Counted from the first letter of the stretch, positions 26,129 through 33,981 are shown. The stretch: 51,930 nucleotides of DNA from Promineifilum sp. (GCA_018058545.1 JAGOZU010000012.1:1-51930), one strand, 5' to 3'. Numbers and translations: made by a program. The notes: a model not told the origin generated them from the letters alone.

Positions 26129-27331
26129 ATGCAAGAATCCGCCCAAAAGCAAATACAGGCCTTCCCGGGCAAGGCCCAGCAGGTCGCGTTTGCCGGTCGC
26201 CTGCTCGAATGGCTGAATCATGACCTCAATCCCCACGGCGAGCCGCTGGCCGAATCGCGGGCCAGGGCGCTCTTGCTGGCGGCTAATGTGCTGGATGAGC
26301 CGACGCGCCACAGCTTCGCCCAGGCGGTCGATTCCGAGCAGGGGATGCGGCTGGCGCTGTATGGCCTGCTGAGCGAAAGCGGCCTGTCCGAAAACGAAGA
26401 AGTCGCCGCCCTGGCAACCGCCGCCGCGGGCCTGTCCGGCACGGCCGACAAGGCCCCTGCCCCGTCGTGGCTGGCGCTGGCCGTGGCCGCGTTCGCCTGG
26501 CGCAGCGATTTTCTCCTCGACAGTTTCGATCCCGCCTCGCCGCCCAATCCCTACAGTCCGGCGGGACAGGTGTTGAAGCGCGCGGCCTACTTCATGCGAC
26601 AGGAAGTTCAACGGAGCGCCACCGAACGCGACAAGCTGAGCCGCAAACTGGCCCATGTCACGGGCGGTGCGCCGTCGCTCGACACCCTGAATCCGGCAGG
26701 GCCGATTCCGCCGTTGCCGCCCTTCTATCGGCCGCCCATCCCCGAGAACTACCCCGAATATAACCCCGGCATCGAGGTGTCGCCGGATGAACTAAGCCAT
26801 CCCGCAATGCCGTCGCGCCAGGGATCGATCAGCATCACCGATGATGACCTGGCCGGAACGGGGACCGGCGCGCCGATCATCCAGCCGCCGTTGCACATCG
26901 ATCTGTCATCGGCCGAGCCACCGGCACGGCCGACAACGCTGCCGCCGGCGCCGCCACGCCCCCATGTGGTGATGCCCAACGCGGCCGTGGCGGCACATTC
27001 CGGGGGCGCTCGGCCCAAAAAGCGCGGCCGCAACGAGATGAAGGCGACCAAACTCCAGATCGTCGTGCAGGAGCGGCCGGACGGGCCGGGGCTGTACGGC
27101 TTGCAGGTGCGCGTCAGTTCGCGCGGCATCCGGCGCTATGTGGCCGGCACCACCAACAAGGACGGCGAGTTTGTTTGCGAGCTGCCGGTGCGAACGGACA
27201 CGGGCCTGACCTATGACGTCGACGTGACCTGGCCGCGGGAATACGGCAATGAAGTCGAGCGCAAGTCGATCACGCTGAACGCCGACCGGACCCACTTCAC
27301 GCTGCCATTCTATCGCGCCCTGAAAGGTTAA
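26129..27331 (+). CDS. uncharacterised protein with helical N-terminus and C-terminal beta-sandwich domain
   Basis: I do not recognise a family for the whole protein. Residues 1-190 are helical and alanine-rich with no signal peptide. Residues 190-305 are a proline-rich linker (PPLPPFYRPPIPENY and later PPARPTTLPPAPPRP). Residues 308-400 look like a transthyretin/carboxypeptidase-regulatory-like beta-sandwich: KLQIVVQERPDG, GTTNKDGEFVCELPV, ITLNADRTHFTLPFY. It lies between the dynamin-like and CAP genes, 13 bp before the latter, which implies co-translation. A scaffold or adaptor role is only a guess. Confidence 0.75.
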   Translation: MQESAQKQIQAFPGKAQQVAFAGRLLEWLNHDLNPHGEPLAESRARALLLAANVLDEPTRHSFAQAVDSEQGMRLALYGLLSESGLSENEEVAALATAAAGLSGTADKAPAPSWLALAVAAFAWRSDFLLDSFDPASPPNPYSPAGQVLKRAAYFMRQEVQRSATERDKLSRKLAHVTGGAPSLDTLNPAGPIPPLPPFYRPPIPENYPEYNPGIEVSPDELSHPAMPSRQGSISITDDDLAGTGTGAPIIQPPLHIDLSSAEPPARPTTLPPAPPRPHVVMPNAAVAAHSGGARPKKRGRNEMKATKLQIVVQERPDGPGLYGLQVRVSSRGIRRYVAGTTNKDGEFVCELPVRTDTGLTYDVDVTWPREYGNEVERKSITLNADRTHFTLPFYRALKG

Positions 27332-27343
27332 GCCTGGAACGAT

Positions 27344-27991
27344 ATGGCCGAGGGCGACCGCTTGCAGATTACCGCGGAGGATATCGAATCGCAGGGTCAT
27401 CGCGTCACTACCCCTCCGGTTCTGACCATCCGGCCGGAGGATGTGCCGGCGGCCGCGCTGCTTCCCGTGTCCCGGTCGGGCCACACCCTGCTGATCACGT
27501 CGGAGGACGTCGCCGCCTTTGAACCGGCCGGCGAGGAAGTCGTGGCCGTGCTCGAACAAAAGGCTTTTGCGTTGGTCAACGAAGCGCGCTCTGAACACCT
27601 CCCGAAATGGATGAGGCGCGGGCCGTTGCAGTGGCACCCGGCGCTGGCTCTGGCCGCCCGCCGTCATTCGGCCGACATGCTCGAACGACGCTATGTCGCC
27701 CACACGACGCCGGAAGGGATCACCGTCGGCAAACGGCTGGATCGCGACCATATCAGCTATCTGGCCTGTGGCGAGAACATCGGCGTTGTCTACGGCCCGG
27801 CCAGCCACGGCGAGCGTGGCGTGCTGGAGATCCACGCGGCTTTCATGAACCAGCCGCGCCGATTGACGAACCATCGCGCCAACATCCTTAATCCGGTATG
27901 GACCCACGTGGGCATCGGCGTCGCCTATGCGCCCGAGGGGCAGATCATCGTGACCCAGAACTTCGTGGCCACGCTGACTCGGCCGGCATAG
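27344..27991 (+). CDS. CAP/SCP-domain protein without signal peptide
   Basis: Residues about 70-215 are a CAP domain: LVNEARSEH, ALALAARRHSADMLER, YVAHTTPEG, ACGENIGVVYG, NHRANILNPVWTHVGIGV. The putative site residues His (RRHSADM), Glu (GENI) and His (NHRANI) are present. Most bacterial CAP proteins are exported, but I see no signal peptide or membrane helix here, so this one appears cytoplasmic. The N-terminus has three copies of a short motif (LQITAEDIES, LTIRPEDVPA, LLITSEDVAA). It lies between the beta-sandwich protein and the E1-like gene. Activity is unknown. Confidence 0.85.
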   Translation: MAEGDRLQITAEDIESQGHRVTTPPVLTIRPEDVPAAALLPVSRSGHTLLITSEDVAAFEPAGEEVVAVLEQKAFALVNEARSEHLPKWMRRGPLQWHPALALAARRHSADMLERRYVAHTTPEGITVGKRLDRDHISYLACGENIGVVYGPASHGERGVLEIHAAFMNQPRRLTNHRANILNPVWTHVGIGVAYAPEGQIIVTQNFVATLTRPA

Positions 27992-28046
27992 AACCCGGGT
28001 TGTTCAGAAAAACCCGGTTACGAGGAAAATCAGACAGAGGAATTTC

Positions 28047-29228
28047 ATGACGGATTCGGAATTAATCGTTATCACCGACCCCGACAGCGACCGGTACCAT
28101 ACCTTCGGCTACATCAGCTGGTGGCAGCAGGAAGTCGTGCGCAACGCCACGGTGCTGGTGATCGGGGCGGGCGCGTTAGGCAACGAAGTGCTCAAGAATT
28201 TGGCCCTGATGGGCATCGGCAACATCCTGATCGCCGATTTTGACACCATCGAGGACAGCAATCTCAGCCGTTCGGTGCTGTTCCGGACAAGCGACCGCGG
28301 CCGCCGCAAGGTCGACGCCGCCGCCGACTCCGTCAAGGAGATCAACCCGGACGTGAAGGTCAAGGCCTGGCACGGCGATATCAACTTCGAGATGGGGTTG
28401 GGCGTGTTCCGCCACGTCGACGCCATCGTCGGCTGCCTGGACAATCGCGAGGCGCGCCTGTCGATCAATCGCTTCAGTTGGGCGGTCAATCGGCCGTGGG
28501 TCGATGGGGCCATCCAGGAGTTGATGGGCATCGTCCGCGTCTTCCGGCCGGGTGAGGGGGCCTGCTACGAGTGCACCCTGACGGATATGGACTATCAGAT
28601 CATCAACCTGCGCTACTCCTGCCCGCTGCTGGCGCGACAAAACATCCTGCAAGGCAAGGTGCCGACGACGCCGACCAGCGCGTCCATCGTCGCCGCCTTC
28701 GAGACCCAGGAAGCGCTCAAGCTCATCCACGGCATGGAAGTGCAGCCCGGCAAGGCGCTGATGATCAACGGGCTGACCAACGACATCTACACGACGGAAT
28801 ATCCGGTGAAAGAGTTTTGCATGAGCCATTCGACGCTCGACCCGATCGTGGAGTTGCCGGAGGCGACGGCCGTGGGGACGACCCTGGCCGGCCTGCTGGC
28901 GCTGGCCCGCGAGCGGCTCGGCCCGGAGGCCGTGCTGGAGTTCGACAGCGAGCTTGTGGTCTCGATGGTCTGCGGCGCTTGCGGCAACGAGGAGCCGATC
29001 TTCCAGCGGATGGCGCGGCTGTATGAAGAAGCGGCCGCCTGCCCCAATTGCGGGGCCAAGCGCGAGATGCATCTGACCCACCGCATCGACGGGTCGGAGG
29101 ATTTCCTCGGCCGCACGTTGGCCGAGGTCGATGTGCCGCCGCTCGGTATTATCCGGGCGCGAAACGGCAGTGAACGTTTATACCTGGAGTTGACGGGAGA
29201 CAAGGCGACGTTTTTGCAGTTCGCCTGA
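28047..29228 (+). CDS. E1-like ubiquitin-activating enzyme (ThiF/UBA fold)
   Basis: Would adenylate the C-terminus of the neighbouring ubiquitin-fold protein and pass it to E2. The nucleotide site is G40-AGALG-45, with DFDTIEDSNLSRS and GRRKVDAA. ACYECTL (C173, C176) matches the ACxECTL zinc region of eukaryotic UBA3, and C192 (RYSCPLL) lies where UBA-type E1s have the catalytic cysteine. A second cysteine set (C309, C312, C332, C335) forms a zinc ribbon. The final 50 residues (LGRTLAEVDVPPLGIIRAR onward) resemble a ubiquitin-fold domain that recruits E2. These features are closer to eukaryotic E1 than to MoeB/ThiF. RBS AGAGGA fits the ATG at 28047. Confidence 0.92.
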   Translation: MTDSELIVITDPDSDRYHTFGYISWWQQEVVRNATVLVIGAGALGNEVLKNLALMGIGNILIADFDTIEDSNLSRSVLFRTSDRGRRKVDAAADSVKEINPDVKVKAWHGDINFEMGLGVFRHVDAIVGCLDNREARLSINRFSWAVNRPWVDGAIQELMGIVRVFRPGEGACYECTLTDMDYQIINLRYSCPLLARQNILQGKVPTTPTSASIVAAFETQEALKLIHGMEVQPGKALMINGLTNDIYTTEYPVKEFCMSHSTLDPIVELPEATAVGTTLAGLLALARERLGPEAVLEFDSELVVSMVCGACGNEEPIFQRMARLYEEAAACPNCGAKREMHLTHRIDGSEDFLGRTLAEVDVPPLGIIRARNGSERLYLELTGDKATFLQFA

Positions 29229-29322
29229 CCCGATGAAAAAAGGCCGGGGCTTCCGGCTGCAACCGCAACCCCCATAATGCGTATTGTGTTATGAATCAAA
29301 ACGATGGAGGCTTTTGAATAAA

Positions 29323-29589
29323 ATGGCGAGTACAAAGGTAATCATTTACGATCCGACCGGTTCCAAGAAGACCCCGGTTGAACTGCCCGACGACGTGCCG
29401 ATGCGCCGGCTGATCCCCGCTCTGGTGAGCAAGATGGGACTGCCGACAACGCAGGGCGCCAATCCGATCACCTATCGGTTGGACCACCGCTCCTCCGGCA
29501 AGCGACTCGGCGATGAGGAATCATTGCGGGACGCGGGCGTGAAGGAAGATGACATCCTCAGCCTGTTCCCCGAAGTTACGGCCGGCTAA
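29323..29589 (+). CDS. YukD-like ubiquitin-fold protein
   Basis: An 88-residue beta-grasp protein: STKVIIYDPTGSKKTPVELP, MRRLIPALVSKMGLP, ITYRLDHRSSGKRLGDEESL and DAGVKEDDILSLFPEV follow the ubiquitin strand-helix-strand order. It ends T-A-G, so the last two residues are Ala-Gly rather than the Gly-Gly of classic modifiers. Its position between E1 and E2 makes it the presumed modifier. The YukD family is otherwise best known from type VII secretion loci, of which there is no sign here. ATG 29323 is chosen; GGAGG at 29306-29310 is 12 bases away, and a TTG at 29314 is too close to it. Confidence 0.88.
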   Translation: MASTKVIIYDPTGSKKTPVELPDDVPMRRLIPALVSKMGLPTTQGANPITYRLDHRSSGKRLGDEESLRDAGVKEDDILSLFPEVTAG

Positions 29590-29693
29590 GGTCCGGGATG
29601 GCCATTCGGGTTTGCGAACGATTATCGGCCGCAACGCTCGGCGCCTTCATCCGACCCATCCGGGTGCGAACGCATCCGTCCACGGTACCGAAC

Positions 29694-29754
29694 ATGCCCT
29701 TCCGAAGACACGCCCGACGCCGGTAAGCGTAGGGGGCGGTCGCCGGAAGGGCAT
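29694..29754. repeat. 11-bp inverted repeat between the ubiquitin-like and E2 genes
   Basis: ATGCCCTTCCG (29694-29704) and CGGAAGGGCAT (29744-29754) are perfect complements around a 39-base GC-rich loop. No T-run follows, so it is not a standard terminator. It stands in the only sizeable gap (197 bp) inside the E1-to-JAMM block and could set different mRNA levels for the modifier and the E2. Confidence 0.65.
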
Positions 29755-29786
29755 CTGATTCAGGCTATTACAGGTAGGAGTGTCCC

Positions 29787-30320
29787 ATGCCCTTTGACAT
29801 TCGTGAAACCCGATTGCGCAACGACTACCAGCGTGTGCGCGATCTGGCGAATCGGAGTGAACTGATCCATGTCGTCAGAACTGAAGGCGATCCGCCGGAG
29901 AAGTATCTGATCCGTTACACCTGCCGCGGCGTGGAAGGCCTCTCCGGTTCAAACCAGCCCGTCTACCGCGAGCAGCATGATGTGACCATCTATCTGCACG
30001 CGGAATACCCGCTGAAACAACCGCAACTCAAGTGGGTGACGCCCATCTTCCACCCCAACATCCACGTCACCGGCGCGGTTTGCATCGGCGCGTGGTGGCC
30101 GGCCAAGACGCTGGACGAGCTTCTCCTGACGCTGGGCGAGATGATCCAGTACAAGAATTACGAGCCGCGAGACCCGATGAATTCCAAGGCGGCCGCCTGG
30201 GCCATCCAGCGCAAATCGCTGTTTCCCGTCGACCGCCGGGAGCTGAAGGGGCAATCCGTGGCCGACCTGATCGTCATTCGCGACGAGGAGTCCAATGACC
30301 TCGGTATCAAAATCGGCTGA
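29787..30320 (+). CDS. E2-like ubiquitin-conjugating (UBC-fold) protein
   Basis: A 177-residue E2. YPLKQPQLKWVTPIFHPNIH contains the HPN motif (residues 89-91), and the active-site cysteine C99 follows in GAVCIG eight residues after the Asn. WWPAKTLDELLLTLGEMI matches the E2 segment after the cysteine, and NYEPRDPMNSKAA continues as in eukaryotic enzymes (DPLN/DPMN). It should accept the modifier from E1 and transfer it with a RING protein. GGAG precedes ATG 29787. Its 3' end overlaps the first JAMM gene by 26 bp, so the two are translationally coupled. Confidence 0.94.
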   Translation: MPFDIRETRLRNDYQRVRDLANRSELIHVVRTEGDPPEKYLIRYTCRGVEGLSGSNQPVYREQHDVTIYLHAEYPLKQPQLKWVTPIFHPNIHVTGAVCIGAWWPAKTLDELLLTLGEMIQYKNYEPRDPMNSKAAAWAIQRKSLFPVDRRELKGQSVADLIVIRDEESNDLGIKIG

Positions 30321-31560
30321 TCCGGCCGGCGACTTGCCGCCTCAACCGGAGCCTACGGCGGCCGAAGCGACACAATACGACACGGTGGCCTCCCATCGCC
30401 AGGCGCTGACGGGGCTGCCTTTCCGCCAGCCGCCCGCCCCGCTGTCCAATTGGCTGAATCACGGCGAAACCCCCGGCGAGGGGCAACCGGTCGTGCTGAT
30501 TCACCAGACGGCCGTTCTTCAGGTGATCGCCCATAGCCGCAGCAACATGGATTGCGAACTGGGCGGCGCGCTGCTGGGCCATGCCTATCGCTACCGGAAC
30601 GGCACCATTGTCGAGGTGAAGGCTGCGCTGCCGGCCACAAGCGCCGACCACGGCCCGGTCCATTTCACCTTCTCGGCCGATTCCTGGTCGAAGCTCCACC
30701 GCGACCGCGCGGCTCATTACCCGAATCTGGACATCATCGGCTGGTTCCACACGCACCCCGACCTGGGTGTTTTTTACTCCAGCGACGACGTGGTGGTCCA
30801 TTCGGCCGCTTTCACATTGCCCTGGCACATCGGCCTGGTCGTCGACCCCGTGCGCGACGAGGCCGCCTTCTTTGGCTGGGTCAATGGCAAACTGGCGCCG
30901 CTGAACGGCTTCCACGAGCTGCCCGAGCGACAGCCTGAGAGCCAGGTTCCGTGGCGAGCCGTGCGAACGACGGTGTGGGATCATCCCTATGAGACGGACT
31001 CCCGCACGCAGGCCGGGGACGACAGTCATGTCGTGCTGGCTCGCAGCGGACGGCCGTTATTTTCCGGTCGCGAGTTGGGCCTGATCGCCTCGGCCGCAGC
31101 CTTATTACTGTCTTTTTTTTTAATCTTCGGCGCCGTTCTACCCCTAATGAACCGGGTCAACCTCCTGGAGACGACGGTTCTTAATTTGGCCCAGGCGTCA
31201 CTGACCGACAGCAACAGCCTGACCTGCCCCGACCCGCGACTGCGCATCCTCTCCCCGCTCAGCGGGCAGGGGTATCCCGTCGGATCGGCCATCCAGATCG
31301 TCGGCACGGCCGAATATCCCGGCGCGCGGCGCTACCAGGTCGATGCCCGGGCCGCCGGGGCCGGGCAATGGGGGATGATCGGCCGCTCGAACCGGGACAC
31401 CCGCCTTGGCGAACTGACCCAATGGGACACAGCCGGACTGCCGGCGGGCAGCTATGAATTACGCCTGTCGCCGGTCGACGCCAACAATATTCGCCTGGCG
31501 GACAGCAGCCCGTGCGTTATCTCGCTCAGCCTGATGGCCACAAGCGCCGGCCAACCATAA
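30295..31560 (+). CDS. membrane-anchored JAMM/JAB metalloprotease
   Basis: Predicted deconjugase. The N-terminal MPN domain has the upstream Glu (CELGGALLG) and the zinc motif H152-T-H154-P-x6-S162-x2-D165 (FHTHPDLGVFYSSDD). A strong membrane helix lies near residues 262-286 (LGLIASAAALLLSFFLIFG). The remaining 135 residues form a beta-rich, Ig-like domain (RILSPLSGQGYPVGSAIQIVG) likely outside the cytoplasm. Catalysis would occur on the cytoplasmic face. It overlaps the E2 gene and is followed four bases later by a second JAMM gene. Cleavage of isopeptide bonds is inferred from the family. Confidence 0.92.
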   Translation: MTSVSKSADPAGDLPPQPEPTAAEATQYDTVASHRQALTGLPFRQPPAPLSNWLNHGETPGEGQPVVLIHQTAVLQVIAHSRSNMDCELGGALLGHAYRYRNGTIVEVKAALPATSADHGPVHFTFSADSWSKLHRDRAAHYPNLDIIGWFHTHPDLGVFYSSDDVVVHSAAFTLPWHIGLVVDPVRDEAAFFGWVNGKLAPLNGFHELPERQPESQVPWRAVRTTVWDHPYETDSRTQAGDDSHVVLARSGRPLFSGRELGLIASAAALLLSFFLIFGAVLPLMNRVNLLETTVLNLAQASLTDSNSLTCPDPRLRILSPLSGQGYPVGSAIQIVGTAEYPGARRYQVDARAAGAGQWGMIGRSNRDTRLGELTQWDTAGLPAGSYELRLSPVDANNIRLADSSPCVISLSLMATSAGQP

Positions 31561-31564
31561 CGAT

Positions 31565-32638
31565 ATGACCGACAAGACCGATTACACTTACGCAGCACAG
31601 ATCACGCTCCATCTGCCGGGCAAGGGCAACGCCGCATCGGTCGTCGTCACCCTGATCCCGACCGACCGGGTGCCGCTGAACGGCCAGGCCAAGCCGCTCT
31701 CGGAGTGCACCCCGGCCGAATTGAGCGCCTATGGCGAAGCCCTGGAAGCCGAAGTCTGGGACGCCTATGAGGCGATCTCTTTGCTCGACTTGCGCGAGCG
31801 GTCGGCCGTCGATATTCGTGTCACGGCCCTCGACGACGGCGGGCAAGCCGTCGATGAGGTAACGGATTGGCTCGATCAGGCAATCGTTTTGCCGATAGCG
31901 GCGGAGGCCGAACCCGCCATCACCAGCGAAGACCAACCCGCGACAAACGAGGGCGAAGAAGCCGGGGAGGCGCCCCCGTCCCCGGCCGAGCCGGCGATAA
32001 CGATCATTCCGACAACGACCGAGGCGGCCAAGAAGGCCAAACCCGCCCCACAAGAGGAACCGCCCCCCCAAGCCAAACTCGAGCCGACGACGATCATCCC
32101 CAGCCAGGCCCGTGTGCGCGTGGCCGGCGGGCGATTGCCTCTGGCGGAGGCGGGCGGCGCGGCGGCCGACATTTTGCTCGACGAAGCCCCGTTGCGAGCC
32201 ATGCAAGCCCACGCGCTGAGCAGCCTCGATCGCGAGGTGGCCGGGGTCATGGTCGGCCGCCAGCCGGAGAAGCAGCCGGACGGCCGCTATCTGGTCCACA
32301 TCATCGACAGCATCGTGGCAAAACACACCGTCATGCAGGGCGCGAGCGTCACCTATACCCCCGAAAGCTGGCGCTACATGACCGACACACTGTGGGAGCG
32401 CTACCCCGACGAATCCGCGGTGATCGTCGGCTGGTACCACACTCATCCGGGGTTTGGCATCTTTCTGTCGGGCATGGATCTGTTCATCCACCAGAACTTT
32501 TTCACGCAAGTCTGGCACGTCGCCTATGTGCTGGACCCGCGAGCGCGCACCAGCGGCTTTTTCTGCTGGAATCGGCCGAAGACGAAGGTTAATCGTTATG
32601 ATTTCATGTGGCCGGAATGGTCGGCCGGTTCGTGGTAG
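31565..32638 (+). CDS. JAMM/JAB metalloprotease, CSN5/Rpn11-like
   Basis: The C-terminal MPN domain has REVAGVMVG (Glu) and the complete motif H292-T-H294-PGFGIFL-S302-GM-D305. GWYHTHPGFGIFLSGMD is strikingly like eukaryotic CSN5 and Rpn11 (GWYHSHPGFG-type). Residues 1-100 are a small alpha/beta domain with strands like ITLHLPGKG, followed by an acidic, proline-rich linker to about residue 190. No membrane helix is present, so it is probably the soluble partner of the membrane-anchored JAMM protein just upstream. Both JAMM centres look intact, so neither is an obvious pseudoenzyme. Confidence 0.92.
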   Translation: MTDKTDYTYAAQITLHLPGKGNAASVVVTLIPTDRVPLNGQAKPLSECTPAELSAYGEALEAEVWDAYEAISLLDLRERSAVDIRVTALDDGGQAVDEVTDWLDQAIVLPIAAEAEPAITSEDQPATNEGEEAGEAPPSPAEPAITIIPTTTEAAKKAKPAPQEEPPPQAKLEPTTIIPSQARVRVAGGRLPLAEAGGAAADILLDEAPLRAMQAHALSSLDREVAGVMVGRQPEKQPDGRYLVHIIDSIVAKHTVMQGASVTYTPESWRYMTDTLWERYPDESAVIVGWYHTHPGFGIFLSGMDLFIHQNFFTQVWHVAYVLDPRARTSGFFCWNRPKTKVNRYDFMWPEWSAGSW

Positions 32639-32678
32639 CCGTCCGAGAGATTAAGCGGCATGGAAACAGAGGATGGAT

Positions 32679-33206
32679 ATGATGTATAATCAAAATCCGG
32701 AAGCGCTGCACGGCGGCATGGCGACGACGGCCAACCCGCCTCATCATAACGGCCGGGTTCCCGCTTCCGGGTTTCGAGTCATGGACGAACAAGAGTACCC
32801 TCTGATTCATATCACGGACAACGACATCGCCGAGGCCAATCGGCTCAGTCTGTCGTGTCCCATTTGCGGCAGCGCGGTTGAGGACCACACGGACGGCGCG
32901 GCCCTGGTGCCGGTCGTTTGCGATTCTTGCGGCACGCTCTATCATCGCGCCTGCTGGGAGCAGAGCGGCGGCAAGTGCGCCGTGCTGGGCTGCGGCAGTA
33001 CCAAATTCCACGTCCACGGCATGGACATGGGCCCGGTGCTCAAGGTCAAATACACCGATCTCGGCCCCCACTCGGCCAACGGCCAATCCTCCACCAGCGC
33101 CCGGAATCGCAAGCTGAAAGATGAGCAGCGGCGACAGGTGCGCAACATGACCCTGTTCCAGCGTTTCTGGCGCTGGCTGTTCGACCAGATCAAGATCAAT
33201 CAATAA
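32679..33206 (+). CDS. prokaryotic RING/treble-clef finger protein, candidate E3
   Basis: A 175-residue protein with one zinc finger module: CPICGSAVED, then VVCDSCGTLYHRACWEQ and GGKCAVLGC. The CxxC, CxxC-xxxx-H-xxx-C and C-x4-C spacing is that of bacterial RING-type fingers linked to ubiquitin-like operons. A disordered N-terminus and a basic C-terminal helix with aromatic residues (LFQRFWRWLFDQIK) flank it; the helix could bind membrane or a partner. The start at ATG 32679 is chosen from three nearby ATGs because GAGG lies six bases upstream. E3 activity is inferred from context. Confidence 0.85.
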   Translation: MMYNQNPEALHGGMATTANPPHHNGRVPASGFRVMDEQEYPLIHITDNDIAEANRLSLSCPICGSAVEDHTDGAALVPVVCDSCGTLYHRACWEQSGGKCAVLGCGSTKFHVHGMDMGPVLKVKYTDLGPHSANGQSSTSARNRKLKDEQRRQVRNMTLFQRFWRWLFDQIKINQ

Positions 33207-33211
33207 CAGTG

Positions 33212-33233
33212 AGGCCGCTCATTCAAGCGGCCT
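33212..33233 (+). terminator. hairpin between the two RING genes
   Basis: AGGCCGCT (33212-33219) pairs with AGCGGCCT (33226-33233) around CATTCA, followed by only three T residues and an A. It may be a weak terminator or a processing site that lowers expression of the following gene. Confidence 0.5.
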
Positions 33234-33245
33234 TTATCCTCATCC

Positions 33246-33776
33246 ATGATTCGCGCCCACCACATCGCCGAAACGTCAGCTTTTCTGGGGCAGACGTGCG
33301 CCTTGTGCAAGCAGGAATTCGTCCTCGGCGATGAGATCGTCATCTGTCCGGAGGACGGCAGCCGCCACCACGCCGGCTGCTGGCAGGCCAATGGCAACAA
33401 GTGCACGGCTTATGGCTGCACCGGAGCGGGAGCGATCGGCGTGCCGGAGCAACCGCAAGGGCGTCCGGTTCGGGAGCGCCCCGGCAGGCGGCCGCGCGTC
33501 ATCACCCAGAGGCCGGAGCAACCCCATGCCCGCCCGACCGCGGCCCGCCCCATCCCCAACGCGACTGGCTCCAAGGTGCGCACGCTGCCGGCCGGCAGTG
33601 TCGGCTGCGCCCGTGCCTGCCTTATCATCGCCATCGCCCTCGCCATCGTGCTGTTTGCCGTGGGCTGCTTTGGGCTGTGGGCCATCGCCGACTATCTGAT
33701 GCTGAATTTGTTCCATTTGCCGTATCGTCCGCCCCTGGACACGGGAGTAGTGATTATGTCGCTGCTGGCTGTGTAG
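33246..33776 (+). CDS. membrane-anchored RING/treble-clef finger protein
   Basis: The N-terminal finger reads TCALCKQEF, IVICPEDGSRHHAGCW and GNKCTAYGC, giving a CxxC ... C ... HHxxC ... C-x4-C set parallel to the preceding gene. A proline- and arginine-rich linker (residues 65-115) leads to a hydrophobic helix at about 120-145 (CLIIAIALAIVLFAVGCFG). It would place a candidate E3 at the membrane, matching the anchored JAMM protein. No ribosome-binding site is evident before ATG 33246, and the hairpin at 33212-33233 precedes it. It is the last gene of the run. Confidence 0.8.
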   Translation: MIRAHHIAETSAFLGQTCALCKQEFVLGDEIVICPEDGSRHHAGCWQANGNKCTAYGCTGAGAIGVPEQPQGRPVRERPGRRPRVITQRPEQPHARPTAARPIPNATGSKVRTLPAGSVGCARACLIIAIALAIVLFAVGCFGLWAIADYLMLNLFHLPYRPPLDTGVVIMSLLAV

Positions 33777-33916
33777 CGACTCACAGTACCGCGCGCTTGC
33801 GCTCAATCGAACAATAACAGCCCGACCTGCCCATCCGCCGTCGTTCCACAAGCAATGATTGCCGGCGAGATGAATAATAAAGGACGGATACCCCCACCCT
33901 GTTATTAACTTTAATT

Positions 33917-33981
33917 ACTTTATTTACTTGTTTAATGTCCTTGGGCCGAGGACTTATGAAAGTTAATCAAGTAAATAAAGT
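33917..33981. repeat. AT-rich inverted repeat
   Basis: ACTTTATTTACTTG (33917-33930) and CAAGTAAATAAAGT (33968-33981) are perfect 14-bp complements, with further imperfect pairing outside. The loop contains GTCCT/AGGAC. The element is far richer in A and T than its surroundings. It lies at the border between the ubiquitin-type operon and a DnaJ-like gene fragment. It may be a terminator or an insertion/excision scar. Confidence 0.7.

Noticed and set aside
29323-29589. Type VII secretion locus suggested by the YukD-like protein
   Set aside because: No WXG100, FtsK/EccC or other secretion gene is present; the neighbours are E1, E2, JAMM and RING genes.
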